DNA from: Mycobacterium colombiense CECT 3035
Lineage (GTDB): Bacteria > Actinomycetota > Actinomycetes > Mycobacteriales > Mycobacteriaceae
Assembly (NCBI RefSeq): GCF_002105755.1
Contig: NZ_CP020821.1
Span: 1,364,001-1,428,000, forward strand
Length of the DNA stretch: 64,000 nt
Direction: 5' to 3'
Of this stretch, positions 25,354-36,233 are shown one piece after another (within the stretch, counting starts at the first letter, position 1; every line of letters starts with the position of its first letter). The notes below the pieces were generated by a model, which saw only the letters and a list, made by a program, of their open reading frames with translations, did no database searches and had not been told where the DNA came from. Both the position numbers and the translations under genes were made by a program.

Positions 25354-26046
25354 TCAGAGCTTGCTCGCGACGAAGTCCGCCGCTTGGTTGGCCATGCCGG
25401 CGTCGATGTAGGCGCCGGCCAGATGCTGGGGCCAGTTTTCCTTCCAGGTGTTCGGGTCGGCCGGGTTGCAGATCGGATCGGCGCCGTGGCACAGCTCGAT
25501 GGTCCGGTCGTTGTAGGTCGGGTTGAAGTTGGTGATCGGACCCACCCACTGGCTGCCGTTGCCGAACAGTGCGACGGCGGCGATGTGCTGATCGACGCCC
25601 GGCGGCAGCGGGCTGTCGAAACCGAACGCACCGATCGGCGCGGCCAGCACGACGTCGGTGACCGCCGCGCCCAGCGAGTAGCCGCCCAGCACCAGCCGGG
25701 TGTCGGGGCAGTTGTTGACCATGTCCTGGACGTGGTGGCTCATGTCGTTGGCGCCCTGGGCGACCTCGGTGTCGGCCGGATACTGCACCGCGTAGGTGCC
25801 GACGGTCCTGTTCACCTTGCTGCGCACGTCGCTGATGAACGCGTTGCCCAGCACGCCCGGACCGGGTGATTCGTTGCGGCCGCGGGCGAACACGATTTGC
25901 ACCGGCGGGCAGTTCGCGGCCCCGGCCGGCGGCGCGGCCCCCGGCGTCCCGGGCGGAAGCAGCGCGGCGGGCAACATCAGGGCGGCCGCGGCCATCACCG
26001 CGGCGAGGCCGACAACAGCAAATTTGCGGATAGGCAAGGCGCGCAC
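25354..26046 (-). CDS. Cutinase-like serine esterase (CULP), exported
   Basis: Protein of 230 aa of the mycobacterial cutinase-like family, alpha/beta hydrolases that act as esterases or phospholipases at the cell envelope. A hydrophobic signal or anchor (FAVVGLAAVMAAAALMLP) is followed by a Pro/Ala-rich linker. The nucleophile is Ser124 in GGYSLG, the Asp lies in CHGADPICNP (with the conserved disulfide cysteines), and the His in the HLAGAYIDAG region. The start is GTG 26046. A second member of the family is at 48.1-48.8 kb. Confidence 0.9.
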   Translation of the reverse strand: MRALPIRKFAVVGLAAVMAAAALMLPAALLPPGTPGAAPPAGAANCPPVQIVFARGRNESPGPGVLGNAFISDVRSKVNRTVGTYAVQYPADTEVAQGANDMSHHVQDMVNNCPDTRLVLGGYSLGAAVTDVVLAAPIGAFGFDSPLPPGVDQHIAAVALFGNGSQWVGPITNFNPTYNDRTIELCHGADPICNPADPNTWKENWPQHLAGAYIDAGMANQAADFVASKL

Positions 26047-26161
26047 CAGATGATGGTAGAGCGAACCCGCCCGGTCCGCTGGCCAGCCGTGATACAGATC
26101 GCGGATGATCGCTCAGCGCGAACAACGACCACGATGTCGGCGGTCCGGATCGAGACGATAG

Positions 26162-26833
<672 letters not shown>

Positions 26834-26845
26834 CGGAGCGGCGGT

Positions 26846-27922
26846 CTATCGGCCAGGACCGGTGACAACGCATTCGCAATCGAAGTCGGTCTGCAGGCCC
26901 ACCGGCAACGCGTCGCCGCGGAAGATTCCCGCCCCGGCGGTGGTGTTCGACAAGGCGTCTGCCGCCAGGATCATCGCCGCACCGGTCCACGTGGTGCGCT
27001 CTTCGGGCCACCGCTTGCCGTCCGCGAAAACCAGTCCCGTCCAATACGATCCGTCGTCTTCGCGCAGATGCTGCATCGCGGCGAACTGGCGGCGAGCGTC
27101 CGCGTGCCGCCCGATGGCGTCCAGCGCCATCACCAGCTCGCAGGTTTCGGCGCCGGTCACCCAGGGACGATCGCCGACACACCGGATGCCCAGGCCGTCG
27201 ACCACGAATGCGTCCCAGCGCTGCTTGATGCGCGCGGCCGCCGCCGGACCCCGCAGGGCGCTACCGAGGATGGGGTAGTACCAATCCATCGAGTAGCGGT
27301 CCTTTTCGGTGAACGCCTCCGGGTGGGCGGAGATGGCGTGGCCCAGCCGGCCCAGCGCCAACTCCCACTCCGGCTGCGGATCCTCGACCAGGGCGGCCAG
27401 GGCAAGCGCGCAGCGGATGCTGTGGAAGATGCTCGAACACCCGGTCAGCAGAGCTTCCGGCAGCACGCCGGCTTCGCTTCGCGCCCAGCCGATCTCGCCG
27501 TTGCCGAATTGCATGTCGATGACGAAGTCGATCGCCTTGCGCACCACCGGCCACATCTCGGCCGCGAACGTCTGGTCGCCGGTGACCAGGACGTGGTGCC
27601 ACACGCCGGCGCCGATGTAGGCGCAGAAGTTGCTGTCGCTGTTGGCGTCTTCGATGACGCCCGCGCGGAATTGGATGGGCCACGAGCCATCGGGGCGCTG
27701 GGTGCGGCGGCTCCAGGCGAAGGCGGCCCGCGCCGGCTCCAGCAGCCCGGCGGTGGTGAGCGCCATCGCGCACTCGATGTGGTCCCACGGATCGGTATGG
27801 CCGCCCTCGAACCAGGGGATGGCACCCGATGGTTCCTGTTCGGCGGCGATGGAAAGCGCGGTCTGTCGGCATTGTTCGGGAGTCAGAACCCCCGGAACTG
27901 CGGGTAGGTTAGACCGATGCAA
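26846..27922 (-). CDS. Alpha/alpha-barrel protein (prenyltransferase/six-hairpin glycosidase-like)
   Basis: Protein of 358 aa composed of helical hairpins. Trp/Asp-rich blocks such as GAIPWFEGGHTDPWDHIECAMAL, RRTQRPDGSWPIQF, DRPWVTGAETCELVMALD and REDDGSYWTGLVF recur, a pattern found in alpha/alpha-barrels of prenyltransferase/squalene-cyclase or six-hairpin glycosidase type. It starts with TTG 27922 and overlaps the upstream methyltransferase end by 14 bp, so translational coupling is likely. It is the last gene of the GT4-methyltransferase-barrel operon. The catalytic role is unknown; glycan trimming or lipid-linked substrate binding are both possible. Confidence 0.7.
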   Translation of the reverse strand: MHRSNLPAVPGVLTPEQCRQTALSIAAEQEPSGAIPWFEGGHTDPWDHIECAMALTTAGLLEPARAAFAWSRRTQRPDGSWPIQFRAGVIEDANSDSNFCAYIGAGVWHHVLVTGDQTFAAEMWPVVRKAIDFVIDMQFGNGEIGWARSEAGVLPEALLTGCSSIFHSIRCALALAALVEDPQPEWELALGRLGHAISAHPEAFTEKDRYSMDWYYPILGSALRGPAAAARIKQRWDAFVVDGLGIRCVGDRPWVTGAETCELVMALDAIGRHADARRQFAAMQHLREDDGSYWTGLVFADGKRWPEERTTWTGAAMILAADALSNTTAGAGIFRGDALPVGLQTDFDCECVVTGPGR

Positions 27923-28667
27923 CTGAATACCCTTCAGTCGCTTCGCTTTTCGCCTCCTGCGGTTTGACGAAGTACATCGCTACGCTCTTGCCCACCAGCG
28001 GATTGAGCAGCGACTCCGCCAGCTGGGTGATCTTCGGGCGCTGCATCAGGTCCCACACCAGTAGTTTGTGGTAGGCGGTCACCGCGCGGTGGTCGGTGTT
28101 CTCTACGCCCACAGCGCATTTGAGCCACCAGAACGGGGAGTGCAGCGCGTGGGCGTGGTGGGTGTGGGTCAGTTCCAGTCCGCCGCCGGAGATCTTGCCG
28201 CGCAGCTCGCTGGCCCGGTAGATGCGGACATGGCCACCCTCGTTGGCGTGGTACTCGTCGGACAGCCACCAGCACACCTGCTCAGGCAGCCACCGCGGCA
28301 CGCTGACCGCCAGCGTGCCACCGACTTTGAGCACCCTGATCAGCTCCGCGATCGCCGCATCGTCATGGGGGATGTGCTCCAAGATCTCCGACGCGATGAC
28401 GCAGTCGAACGTCTGGTCGGCGTAGGGCAGCTTCAGCGCGTCGCCGACGACCACCGTCGCCGAGGCGCCGGCGGGCGCCTCGCCGGTTTCGGCCATCGCG
28501 CGCAGAATGCTGTCCACCGAGCGCAATTCGGCCTCGTCGCGGTCGAAGGCGACGACGTCCGCGCCGCGCCGATACGCTTCGAACGCGTGCCGGCCGGCAC
28601 CGCACCCCACGTCGATGACCTTGGTCGACGGCCCGATACCGAGCCGGTCGAAATCGACTGTCAGCAT
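27909..28667 (-). CDS. Class I SAM-dependent methyltransferase (UbiE/Methyltransf_11 type)
   Basis: Protein of 252 aa with VIDVGCGAGRHAFEAYRRG (motif I), VVAFDRDEAEL (ribose-binding Asp), FDCVIASEILEHIP (motif post-II) and VLKVGGTLAVSVP (motif III). The C-terminal half holds a Trp/His-rich lid (HTHHAHALHSPFWWLKCAVG). The ATG at 28667 overlaps the GT4 stop by 7 bp, and its own end overlaps the barrel gene by 14 bp: a tightly coupled three-gene operon. It probably methylates a sugar or lipid made by the GT4 enzyme. Confidence 0.87.
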   Translation of the reverse strand: MLTVDFDRLGIGPSTKVIDVGCGAGRHAFEAYRRGADVVAFDRDEAELRSVDSILRAMAETGEAPAGASATVVVGDALKLPYADQTFDCVIASEILEHIPHDDAAIAELIRVLKVGGTLAVSVPRWLPEQVCWWLSDEYHANEGGHVRIYRASELRGKISGGGLELTHTHHAHALHSPFWWLKCAVGVENTDHRAVTAYHKLLVWDLMQRPKITQLAESLLNPLVGKSVAMYFVKPQEAKSEATEGYSVASV

Positions 28668-29911
28668 GGCGCCCCGTTCTGCGCGCTGCGGGCGATCGCC
28701 CGCTCGTACACCCGAACGGTTTGCGCGGCCACGGCTTCCCAGCTGAAGACGTTGACGGCACGGGTGCGGCCCGCCTTGCCGAGGCTGCGGCGCTTTTCCG
28801 GGGAGTCCAGGAGTGCGCCGAGCGCGTGGGTCAGCGCATCCACGTCTGCGGGCGGCACCAATTCGGCGCAAGCACCGTCGGTGCCAAGGACTTCCGGCAG
28901 CGCGCCGACCCGACTGGCGACGATCGGGGTGCCGCTGGCCATGGCCTCCACCGCGGGCAGCGAAAACCCTTCGTAGAGCGAGGGGATGCAGGCGACCTCC
29001 GCGGACGCGAACAGGGCGGCCAGCTCGGCATCGGACAGCCCGCTGGTGATGTGCACGATGTCGGAGATCCCGAGTTCGGCGATGAGCTTGTGGGTGGGGC
29101 CATTGGGCTCGACCTTGGCGACCAACCGCAACTCGAGATCGCGGACGGTGCGCAGCCGGGCGACCGCCTGCAGCAGGGTGCGCACGCCCTTCAGCGGGGT
29201 ATCGGCGCTGGCGATCGCGATGATGCGACCGGGCTCGCGGGGGCCGGATCCGGGTTTGAACAGTTCGGTGTTCACGCCCAGCGGCACCACGTGAAGTTGC
29301 TCCGGTGCCACGCCGAAGTCGGCGATGATGTCCGACGCCGACGACGACGAGACGGTCAACAGGTCGGCGATGTGCCGGGCCACCTCTTGCTGCATGTCCA
29401 AGAACCCATACCAGCGGCGCACCAACGGCTTTCGCCACCATCGCGCGGCGGCCAGATCCAGCACCCGATCGCGGGTGATCGGGTGGTGCACGGTGGCCAC
29501 CACGGGAAGCCCCGCCTGGGCGATGCTGAGCAGTCCGGTGCCCAGGCTCTGGTTGTCGTGCACGACGTCGAAATCGGCTGTCCGCTGGGCAAGTAACCGC
29601 GCGGCCCGCATCGTGAACGTTCGCGGTTCGGGAAAGCCCGCGGTCCATGTGGTGAGCAGTTCCAAGAGGTCGATGGAGTCACGAATCTCGCTCGGCCGCG
29701 GTACCCGGAAGGGATCGGGTTCCCGGTAAAGATCGAGGCTGGGCACCTCGGTGAGGCGGACCCGCGGATCGAGCAGGTCGGGATACGGCTGTCCGGAAAA
29801 CACCTCGACGTCGTGACCGAGCTCCACCAGACCGTGGCTGAGATGGCGCACGTAGACGCCCTGTCCGCCGCAATGGGTCTTACTACGGTAGGACAGCAGG
29901 GCAATTCGCAT
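28661..29911 (-). CDS. Family 4 glycosyltransferase (GT-B fold)
   Basis: Protein of 416 aa with the retaining GT4 layout. The N-terminal domain opens MRIALLSYRSKTHCGGQGVYVRHLSHGL, where the Gly-rich loop contacts the acceptor. The C-terminal domain has the donor-binding E-x7-E motif in SLYEGFSLPAVEAMASGTPIVAS, as well as VNTELFKPG. ATG 29911 is chosen over a TTG two codons upstream because of a GAAGAG site at correct spacing. It is first in the operon with a methyltransferase and a barrel protein. It probably transfers a hexose to a lipid or polysaccharide acceptor in the cytoplasm; donor unknown. Confidence 0.9.
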   Translation of the reverse strand: MRIALLSYRSKTHCGGQGVYVRHLSHGLVELGHDVEVFSGQPYPDLLDPRVRLTEVPSLDLYREPDPFRVPRPSEIRDSIDLLELLTTWTAGFPEPRTFTMRAARLLAQRTADFDVVHDNQSLGTGLLSIAQAGLPVVATVHHPITRDRVLDLAAARWWRKPLVRRWYGFLDMQQEVARHIADLLTVSSSSASDIIADFGVAPEQLHVVPLGVNTELFKPGSGPREPGRIIAIASADTPLKGVRTLLQAVARLRTVRDLELRLVAKVEPNGPTHKLIAELGISDIVHITSGLSDAELAALFASAEVACIPSLYEGFSLPAVEAMASGTPIVASRVGALPEVLGTDGACAELVPPADVDALTHALGALLDSPEKRRSLGKAGRTRAVNVFSWEAVAAQTVRVYERAIARSAQNGAPC

Positions 29912-30232
29912 ACTCAACTCTTCTTTGCTGGAAAATGACCGCGGAATGGCGCCGAATCCATCGCGATCAACGGACTCCCGAACTCCGTGACAGCAAACTG
30001 GACATGTGTCCAGACTATAGTTCGATCACCTAATCGAGCGCAACGAGCCGGAGATCCGCCGTCCCGCGCGTAGGCGGCCCCCTGGATGTCCGACACGCAA
30101 AGATCATGCCACCCGTCGATGTCCGCCATCTTTCCGGCCGGTCGGTCCCGACCGGCCGGGCGCCGCAGGTGACCTGCGCTGACCGGCGAAGATCGGCCGA
30201 AGGAAGGCCCGCGTTTTTGTTACCATCGCGCG
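29912..30232. other. Divergent intergenic region with a perfect GC-rich hairpin
   Basis: It separates the GT4 operon from the DUF1906 gene and should hold both promoters. At 30134-30159 lies a perfect 12-base inverted repeat (CCGGCCGGTCGG / CCGACCGGCCGG) with a TC loop. There is no T-run after either arm, so it is not a standard terminator. No convincing gene is present. Confidence 0.55.
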
Positions 30233-31033
30233 GTGCGGGATTCGGGCGGACGCGGCGATCGGCGATCGCCTTCGCGGCGCGACCTCTTCAAATATGCGGG
30301 CGCCTATGCCGTGGCGCCGGCACTGCTGACCCTGGGTGCGGGCGCCGCGGCCCCGAAGGCGTCGGCGGCCGGGATGAGGCTGATCGATTTCGCCGAGCGC
30401 CGGATCGCTCCCGACGAGATCAAGGCGGCCGGCTACGACGGCGTGGTGAATTATGTGTCGCAGTCGCGGCCGGGCGCCAACTTCGAGGCCAAGCCGCTGA
30501 CCCGGGACTACGCCGACGCGCTGCGCGCCGCGGGCCTGCATATCGTCAGCAACTTCCAGTACGGCAAGCCCGGCTGGCCCGACCCGTCGGATTTCACCCG
30601 GGGCTATGACGGCGGCGTGGCCGACGCCCACACGGCCATGCAGTTGCACTCCGCGGCGGGCGGCCCGAACTCGGCGCCCATCTTCTTCAGCGTCGATGAC
30701 GCCATCGACGCCAACGCGTGGAATAGCGCTGCGGTCCAATGGTTTCGCGGGATCAACTCGGTGTTGGGCGTGGGCCGTACCGGCATCTACGGAGACGCCC
30801 AGGTATGTGGATGGGCGATCAGGGACGGCGTCATCGGGCACTCCAGCACCCCCGGGCACCTGTGGGCGTGGCAGACCAGGGCATGGTCGAACGGCGACCG
30901 CGAACCCGCCGCGGTCCTCTACCAGACGGTCGTCAACAGCCCGAGCAATCCGGGGCCGCTGCTGGGCGGCATCAATGTCGATGTCGACGATGTGCTCGCT
31001 GCCGACTTCGGGCAGTGGGATCTCGATCGCTGA
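30233..31033 (+). CDS. Tat-exported DUF1906 (glycoside-hydrolase-like) protein
   Basis: Protein of 266 aa resembling M. tuberculosis Rv2525c. The twin-arginine signal SPSRRDLFKYAGAYAVAPALL is followed by A-S-A-A. The mature domain has a TIM-barrel-like DUF1906 pattern: MRLIDFAERRIAPDEIKAAGYDGVVNYVS at the start, APIFFSVDDAID in the middle (acidic residues at the strand end) and INVDVDDVLAADFGQWD at the end. Such proteins are thought to act on cell-wall glycans, but activity is unproven. GTG 30233 is the start. A strong hairpin terminator follows. Confidence 0.88.
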   Translation: MRDSGGRGDRRSPSRRDLFKYAGAYAVAPALLTLGAGAAAPKASAAGMRLIDFAERRIAPDEIKAAGYDGVVNYVSQSRPGANFEAKPLTRDYADALRAAGLHIVSNFQYGKPGWPDPSDFTRGYDGGVADAHTAMQLHSAAGGPNSAPIFFSVDDAIDANAWNSAAVQWFRGINSVLGVGRTGIYGDAQVCGWAIRDGVIGHSSTPGHLWAWQTRAWSNGDREPAAVLYQTVVNSPSNPGPLLGGINVDVDDVLAADFGQWDLDR

Positions 31034-31049
31034 CCCGGACGTGAAAGAA

Positions 31050-31084
31050 CGGCACCCCGCGAGCCGGTCGCTCGCGGGGTGCCG
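31050..31084. terminator. Bidirectional hairpin terminator
   Basis: A perfect 15-base stem (CGGCACCCCGCGAGC with its complement) has a five-base loop and is followed by C-TTT on the plus strand and by GTTCTTTC on the minus strand. It lies between the convergent DUF1906 and katG genes and can serve both. Confidence 0.88.
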
Positions 31085-31104
31085 CTTTCGATCAAGACCC
31101 TTTC

Positions 31105-33381
<2,277 letters not shown>

Positions 33382-33822
33382 CTAGGAACCCGTGGTCGAG
33401 CAATCGGCGCACAGGCCCCAGTAGATGACTTCGGCCTCGTCGAGAACGAAGCCATCAAGAACGTTGTCGTCGTCCGAGGGCGTGAGGCAGGGGGCGTCGC
33501 CGACGGCGCAGTCGATGTCGGCGATGATCCCGCAGGACCGGCAGACGATGTGGTGGTGGTTGTCGCCGACGCGAGACTCGTAGCGCGCCACCATCCCGAG
33601 CGGCTGGATGCGACGCACCAGACCGACGGCGGTCAGCGCATTGAGTACGTCGTAGACGGCTTGGCGCGAGACGTCGGGCAGGCCGACGCGGACCGCCGAG
33701 AAGATCGTCTCGGTGTCGGCGTGCGGATTGGCGTCCACGACTTCCAGCACGGCGACCCTGGGCCGGGTCACCCGCAGATCGGCCCTCCGCAACCTGTCCG
33801 CGTAATCGGCCGTCGATGACAC
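33382..33822 (-). CDS. furA: Ferric uptake family regulator FurA
   Basis: Protein of 146 aa of the FurA type that represses katG and itself. The DNA-binding helix block DLRVTRPRVAVLEVV ... VSRQAVYDVLNAL comes first. The metal-binding part DNHHHIVCRSCG and the C-terminal CADCS cysteine pair follow. GTG 33822 (V-S-S-T-A-D-Y-A-D) is preferred to an upstream GTG at 33840, because it matches the M. tuberculosis start and falls exactly where transcription should begin from the promoter upstream, giving a leaderless message. It precedes katG by 36 bp. Confidence 0.95.
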   Translation of the reverse strand: MSSTADYADRLRRADLRVTRPRVAVLEVVDANPHADTETIFSAVRVGLPDVSRQAVYDVLNALTAVGLVRRIQPLGMVARYESRVGDNHHHIVCRSCGIIADIDCAVGDAPCLTPSDDDNVLDGFVLDEAEVIYWGLCADCSTTGS

Positions 33823-33829
33823 GCCACCA

Positions 33830-33858
33830 ATATGACGCACTTATTTGGAACGAGTCAA
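33830..33858 (-). promoter_or_regulatory. furA promoter, probably leaderless
   Basis: On the minus strand a TTGACT -35 (33853-33858), 17-bp spacer and TCATAT -10 (33830-33835) end seven bases before GTG 33822. The -35 lies inside the perfect palindrome AGTC-TT-GACT, within an AT-rich patch matching the position of the autoregulatory FurA site known in M. tuberculosis. Confidence 0.75.
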
Positions 33859-33912
33859 GACTTTATTGTGAAGTGGGGCACAACTGCGGGTGACAAATGA
33901 GCTGCGTCACGG

Positions 33913-35199
33913 TCAGGTCGGCTTCAGCGCGCTGCCCTTGCGCCAATCGTCCCAGCTGAGTGTCCAGTCGCCGTTCTGCGCCAGCGTCAACGGAGGCCCG
34001 CCGCTGTTGCGCACCTCGACCACGTCGCCGGGCACCGAAAAGTCGAAGAACCATTTCGCGTTGTCGGCATTGAGGTTCAGGCAGCCGTGCGAGGTGTCGC
34101 GGTGCCCCTGGGCCCAGACCGTCGCGTCGAGCTCGTGCAGATAGATGCCGTCCGAGCTGATCTTGGTGGCCCAGTTGATGGTCTCGCGGTAGCCGAGCCT
34201 CGAGTTCTTCGGCAGACCGAACGTCGAGGAGTCCATGATGACGGGATTGCCCTTGTCCAGGACGGTGTAGACGCCGGATGGGGTCCACAGCGAGATGGTT
34301 CTGCCGCCGACGTCCTCGGTGCCGCCCATTCCCATGCTGGTGGGCATCGTGCGCTGCAGGACTCCGTTGCTGAACACGCTGACCTGGTGGGTGGCGTCGT
34401 CGGCGATCGATACGTGCGCATCGCCGACACGGAACGACACCTTGGTGTCGTCCTGCCCGAACAGGCCGTCGCCCAAGGCGATTCCGTAGATCTTCGCCTC
34501 GGCCGTGACGTTGGTGCCCGGGGCGTAATAGCGCTCGGGCCGCCAGTGCGCGTTCTGGCCGTCGACCCAGTACCAGGAACCCTCGACTTTCGGGGTGGTG
34601 GTCACCGACAGCTGCCGCTCGGCGGTGGCGCGATCGGCGATCTTCTCGTCGAAGTGCGCCACGATCACCGTTCCGACGCCGTAGGTGCCGCCGTCGTGCA
34701 GCGCGGCTTCCGACGTGGTGGTGAACGACACCTTGGTCTGGTTGGACGGCTTGAGCGTGGAGAACGACGAAACCTGCTTGGCCGCAACGCCACTGACGCC
34801 GCTGCTGGTGACCGTCAGCGTGTAGGTCCGCCCGTAGCCCAGCGGGGCGGTGGGCTTCCACACCGTGTTGTCCGGGGTCATGACGCCCTCGATCGTTTTG
34901 CCGCTCTCGTTGACCATGTCGACGCCCGTGAGGGTCCCGTTGTCGGCTTTGACCATGACCGGGGCGACGGGGTCGACGTCGTGAGCGTCGGCGCCGGGGG
35001 TGATCGTGATCTGTGCCGGGCCTGCGGTTTTCGCGGGGGCGCCGCGCTGACCGCAGTCGCCGGTCGGGCAATGGGAGGCCGCCGTGAGATGTATCGCGCC
35101 GACCAGGGCGACGATCACGAACACCGCAAACAAGAATCGGCGGGGCCGGCTGACGCCGAGGATCCGGCCGACGAACTGATCGCTGGACTTGGACGTCAT
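33913..35199 (-). CDS. L,D-transpeptidase (YkuD domain, Ig-like modules)
   Basis: Envelope enzyme of 428 aa that forms 3-3 peptidoglycan cross-links. A membrane anchor (FLFAVFVIVALVGAIHL, about residues 23-40) is followed by two Ig-like domains (about 60-145 and 150-265), and the C-terminal YkuD domain. The catalytic motif HRDTSHGCLNL has His371 and the nucleophile Cys373. The layout matches the mycobacterial Ldt family (LdtMt2-like); the exact orthologue cannot be fixed. No lipobox Cys is in the usual place, though C-P-T-G-D-C follows the anchor. Carbapenems inhibit this class. Confidence 0.9.
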   Translation of the reverse strand: MTSKSSDQFVGRILGVSRPRRFLFAVFVIVALVGAIHLTAASHCPTGDCGQRGAPAKTAGPAQITITPGADAHDVDPVAPVMVKADNGTLTGVDMVNESGKTIEGVMTPDNTVWKPTAPLGYGRTYTLTVTSSGVSGVAAKQVSSFSTLKPSNQTKVSFTTTSEAALHDGGTYGVGTVIVAHFDEKIADRATAERQLSVTTTPKVEGSWYWVDGQNAHWRPERYYAPGTNVTAEAKIYGIALGDGLFGQDDTKVSFRVGDAHVSIADDATHQVSVFSNGVLQRTMPTSMGMGGTEDVGGRTISLWTPSGVYTVLDKGNPVIMDSSTFGLPKNSRLGYRETINWATKISSDGIYLHELDATVWAQGHRDTSHGCLNLNADNAKWFFDFSVPGDVVEVRNSGGPPLTLAQNGDWTLSWDDWRKGSALKPT

Positions 35200-35364
35200 G
35201 AAGTTGCCGAAACCCTGCCTTCTGTTGCGCGCAGGCCGCGAACTTCTGCCCGGCGGTTCGATGTTGTAGATGAGGTATCCCGCGACGTGCGGGTTTTAAA
35301 CCGCCGCGCGGTTGGGCGTGGTCACTGACGCCGCCGCCGGCCGCCGGCGAGAGATCATGGCCTC

Positions 35365-36186
35365 ATGGCCGATGGGGAACTGGACAGCCTCTACGAGGCG
35401 CCGCCGAAGGAGTTCACCGCGGAGCGCGCCAGATTGGCCGCCGCGGCCAAGCAGCGCGGCGATACCGCGGCCGCGAAACGGATTTCCGCCGCCAACAAAC
35501 CGACGACGGCGGCCTGGATCATCAACCGGCTCGCCCTGCGGCATGCCGACACCCGGCAGCGGCTGACGGACCTCGGGGAACGACTGCGCGACGCGCACGC
35601 GGCGATGGACGGTGGGCGGATCCGGGACCTGTCGGCCGAGCAACGCAACCTCATCGACGACCTCACCCGCACGGCGCTGCGGGAGGCCGACCTGACGCGA
35701 CCGTCGGCGACCGTGCGCGAAGACCTGACCAGCACGCTGCAGGCCGCGATCGCCGATCCGCAGATCGGCGATCGACTGGGCAGATTGACCCGTCCCGAGC
35801 AGTGGTCGGGTTTCGGCGCCTTCGGCGGTGCGGTGCCGGAATCGATGGACGCCGCCGGCGAACCGGCGAAGCCGCGGCGCGCGCCCGCGCGGAAACGGCC
35901 CGCGAAGCGGCCGGCGCGCGACAAGGCGCAGGACCGACGGCGCGAGAAACTCGACGCGGCCGTCGCCACCGCAGAGCGCGCCAAGGCCGAGGCCGGCGAC
36001 CTGGTGGCCGAGCGACGGGCCCGGCGGGACGCCGCCCGGCAGCGCCGTGACGATGCCGCCCGGGCGCTGCGCGCGGCCGAGCGGGAACTCAGTGCCGCCG
36101 AAAAGGACTACGACACGGCGCGGGACGCCGGCCGGACCGCCGCGGACGCTGTGCGGGAGGCCAAAGCCCGGTTGCGGCGGGCGTGA
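35365..36186 (+). CDS. Hypothetical coiled-coil protein with basic Lys/Arg/Pro/Ala stretch
   Basis: Protein of 273 aa with no recognised enzyme domain. The N-terminal half (KEFTAERARLAAAAKQRGDTAAAKRISAANKPTTAAWIINRLAL) is helical and conserved-looking. The centre holds a basic Pro/Ala/Lys/Arg segment (about residues 170-195) that could bind nucleic acid. The C-terminal 80 residues form a charged heptad-like coiled coil (RRARRDAARQRRDDAARALRAAERELSAAEKDY). ATG 35365 is the start. It overlaps a spurious upstream extension of the next gene only. Function unknown. Confidence 0.7.
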   Translation: MADGELDSLYEAPPKEFTAERARLAAAAKQRGDTAAAKRISAANKPTTAAWIINRLALRHADTRQRLTDLGERLRDAHAAMDGGRIRDLSAEQRNLIDDLTRTALREADLTRPSATVREDLTSTLQAAIADPQIGDRLGRLTRPEQWSGFGAFGGAVPESMDAAGEPAKPRRAPARKRPAKRPARDKAQDRRREKLDAAVATAERAKAEAGDLVAERRARRDAARQRRDDAARALRAAERELSAAEKDYDTARDAGRTAADAVREAKARLRRA

Positions 36187-36233
36187 GCCGGGCGCGGCGT
36201 TTCCCCGCGCCGCGCAGGGGTATCAGCTCAGCC

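Noticed and set aside
25152..25631. N-terminal extension of the AhpD-like protein
   Set aside because: The added part is Ser/Arg/Thr/Pro-rich shadow sequence antisense to the end of the cutinase; the family start fits ATG 25151.
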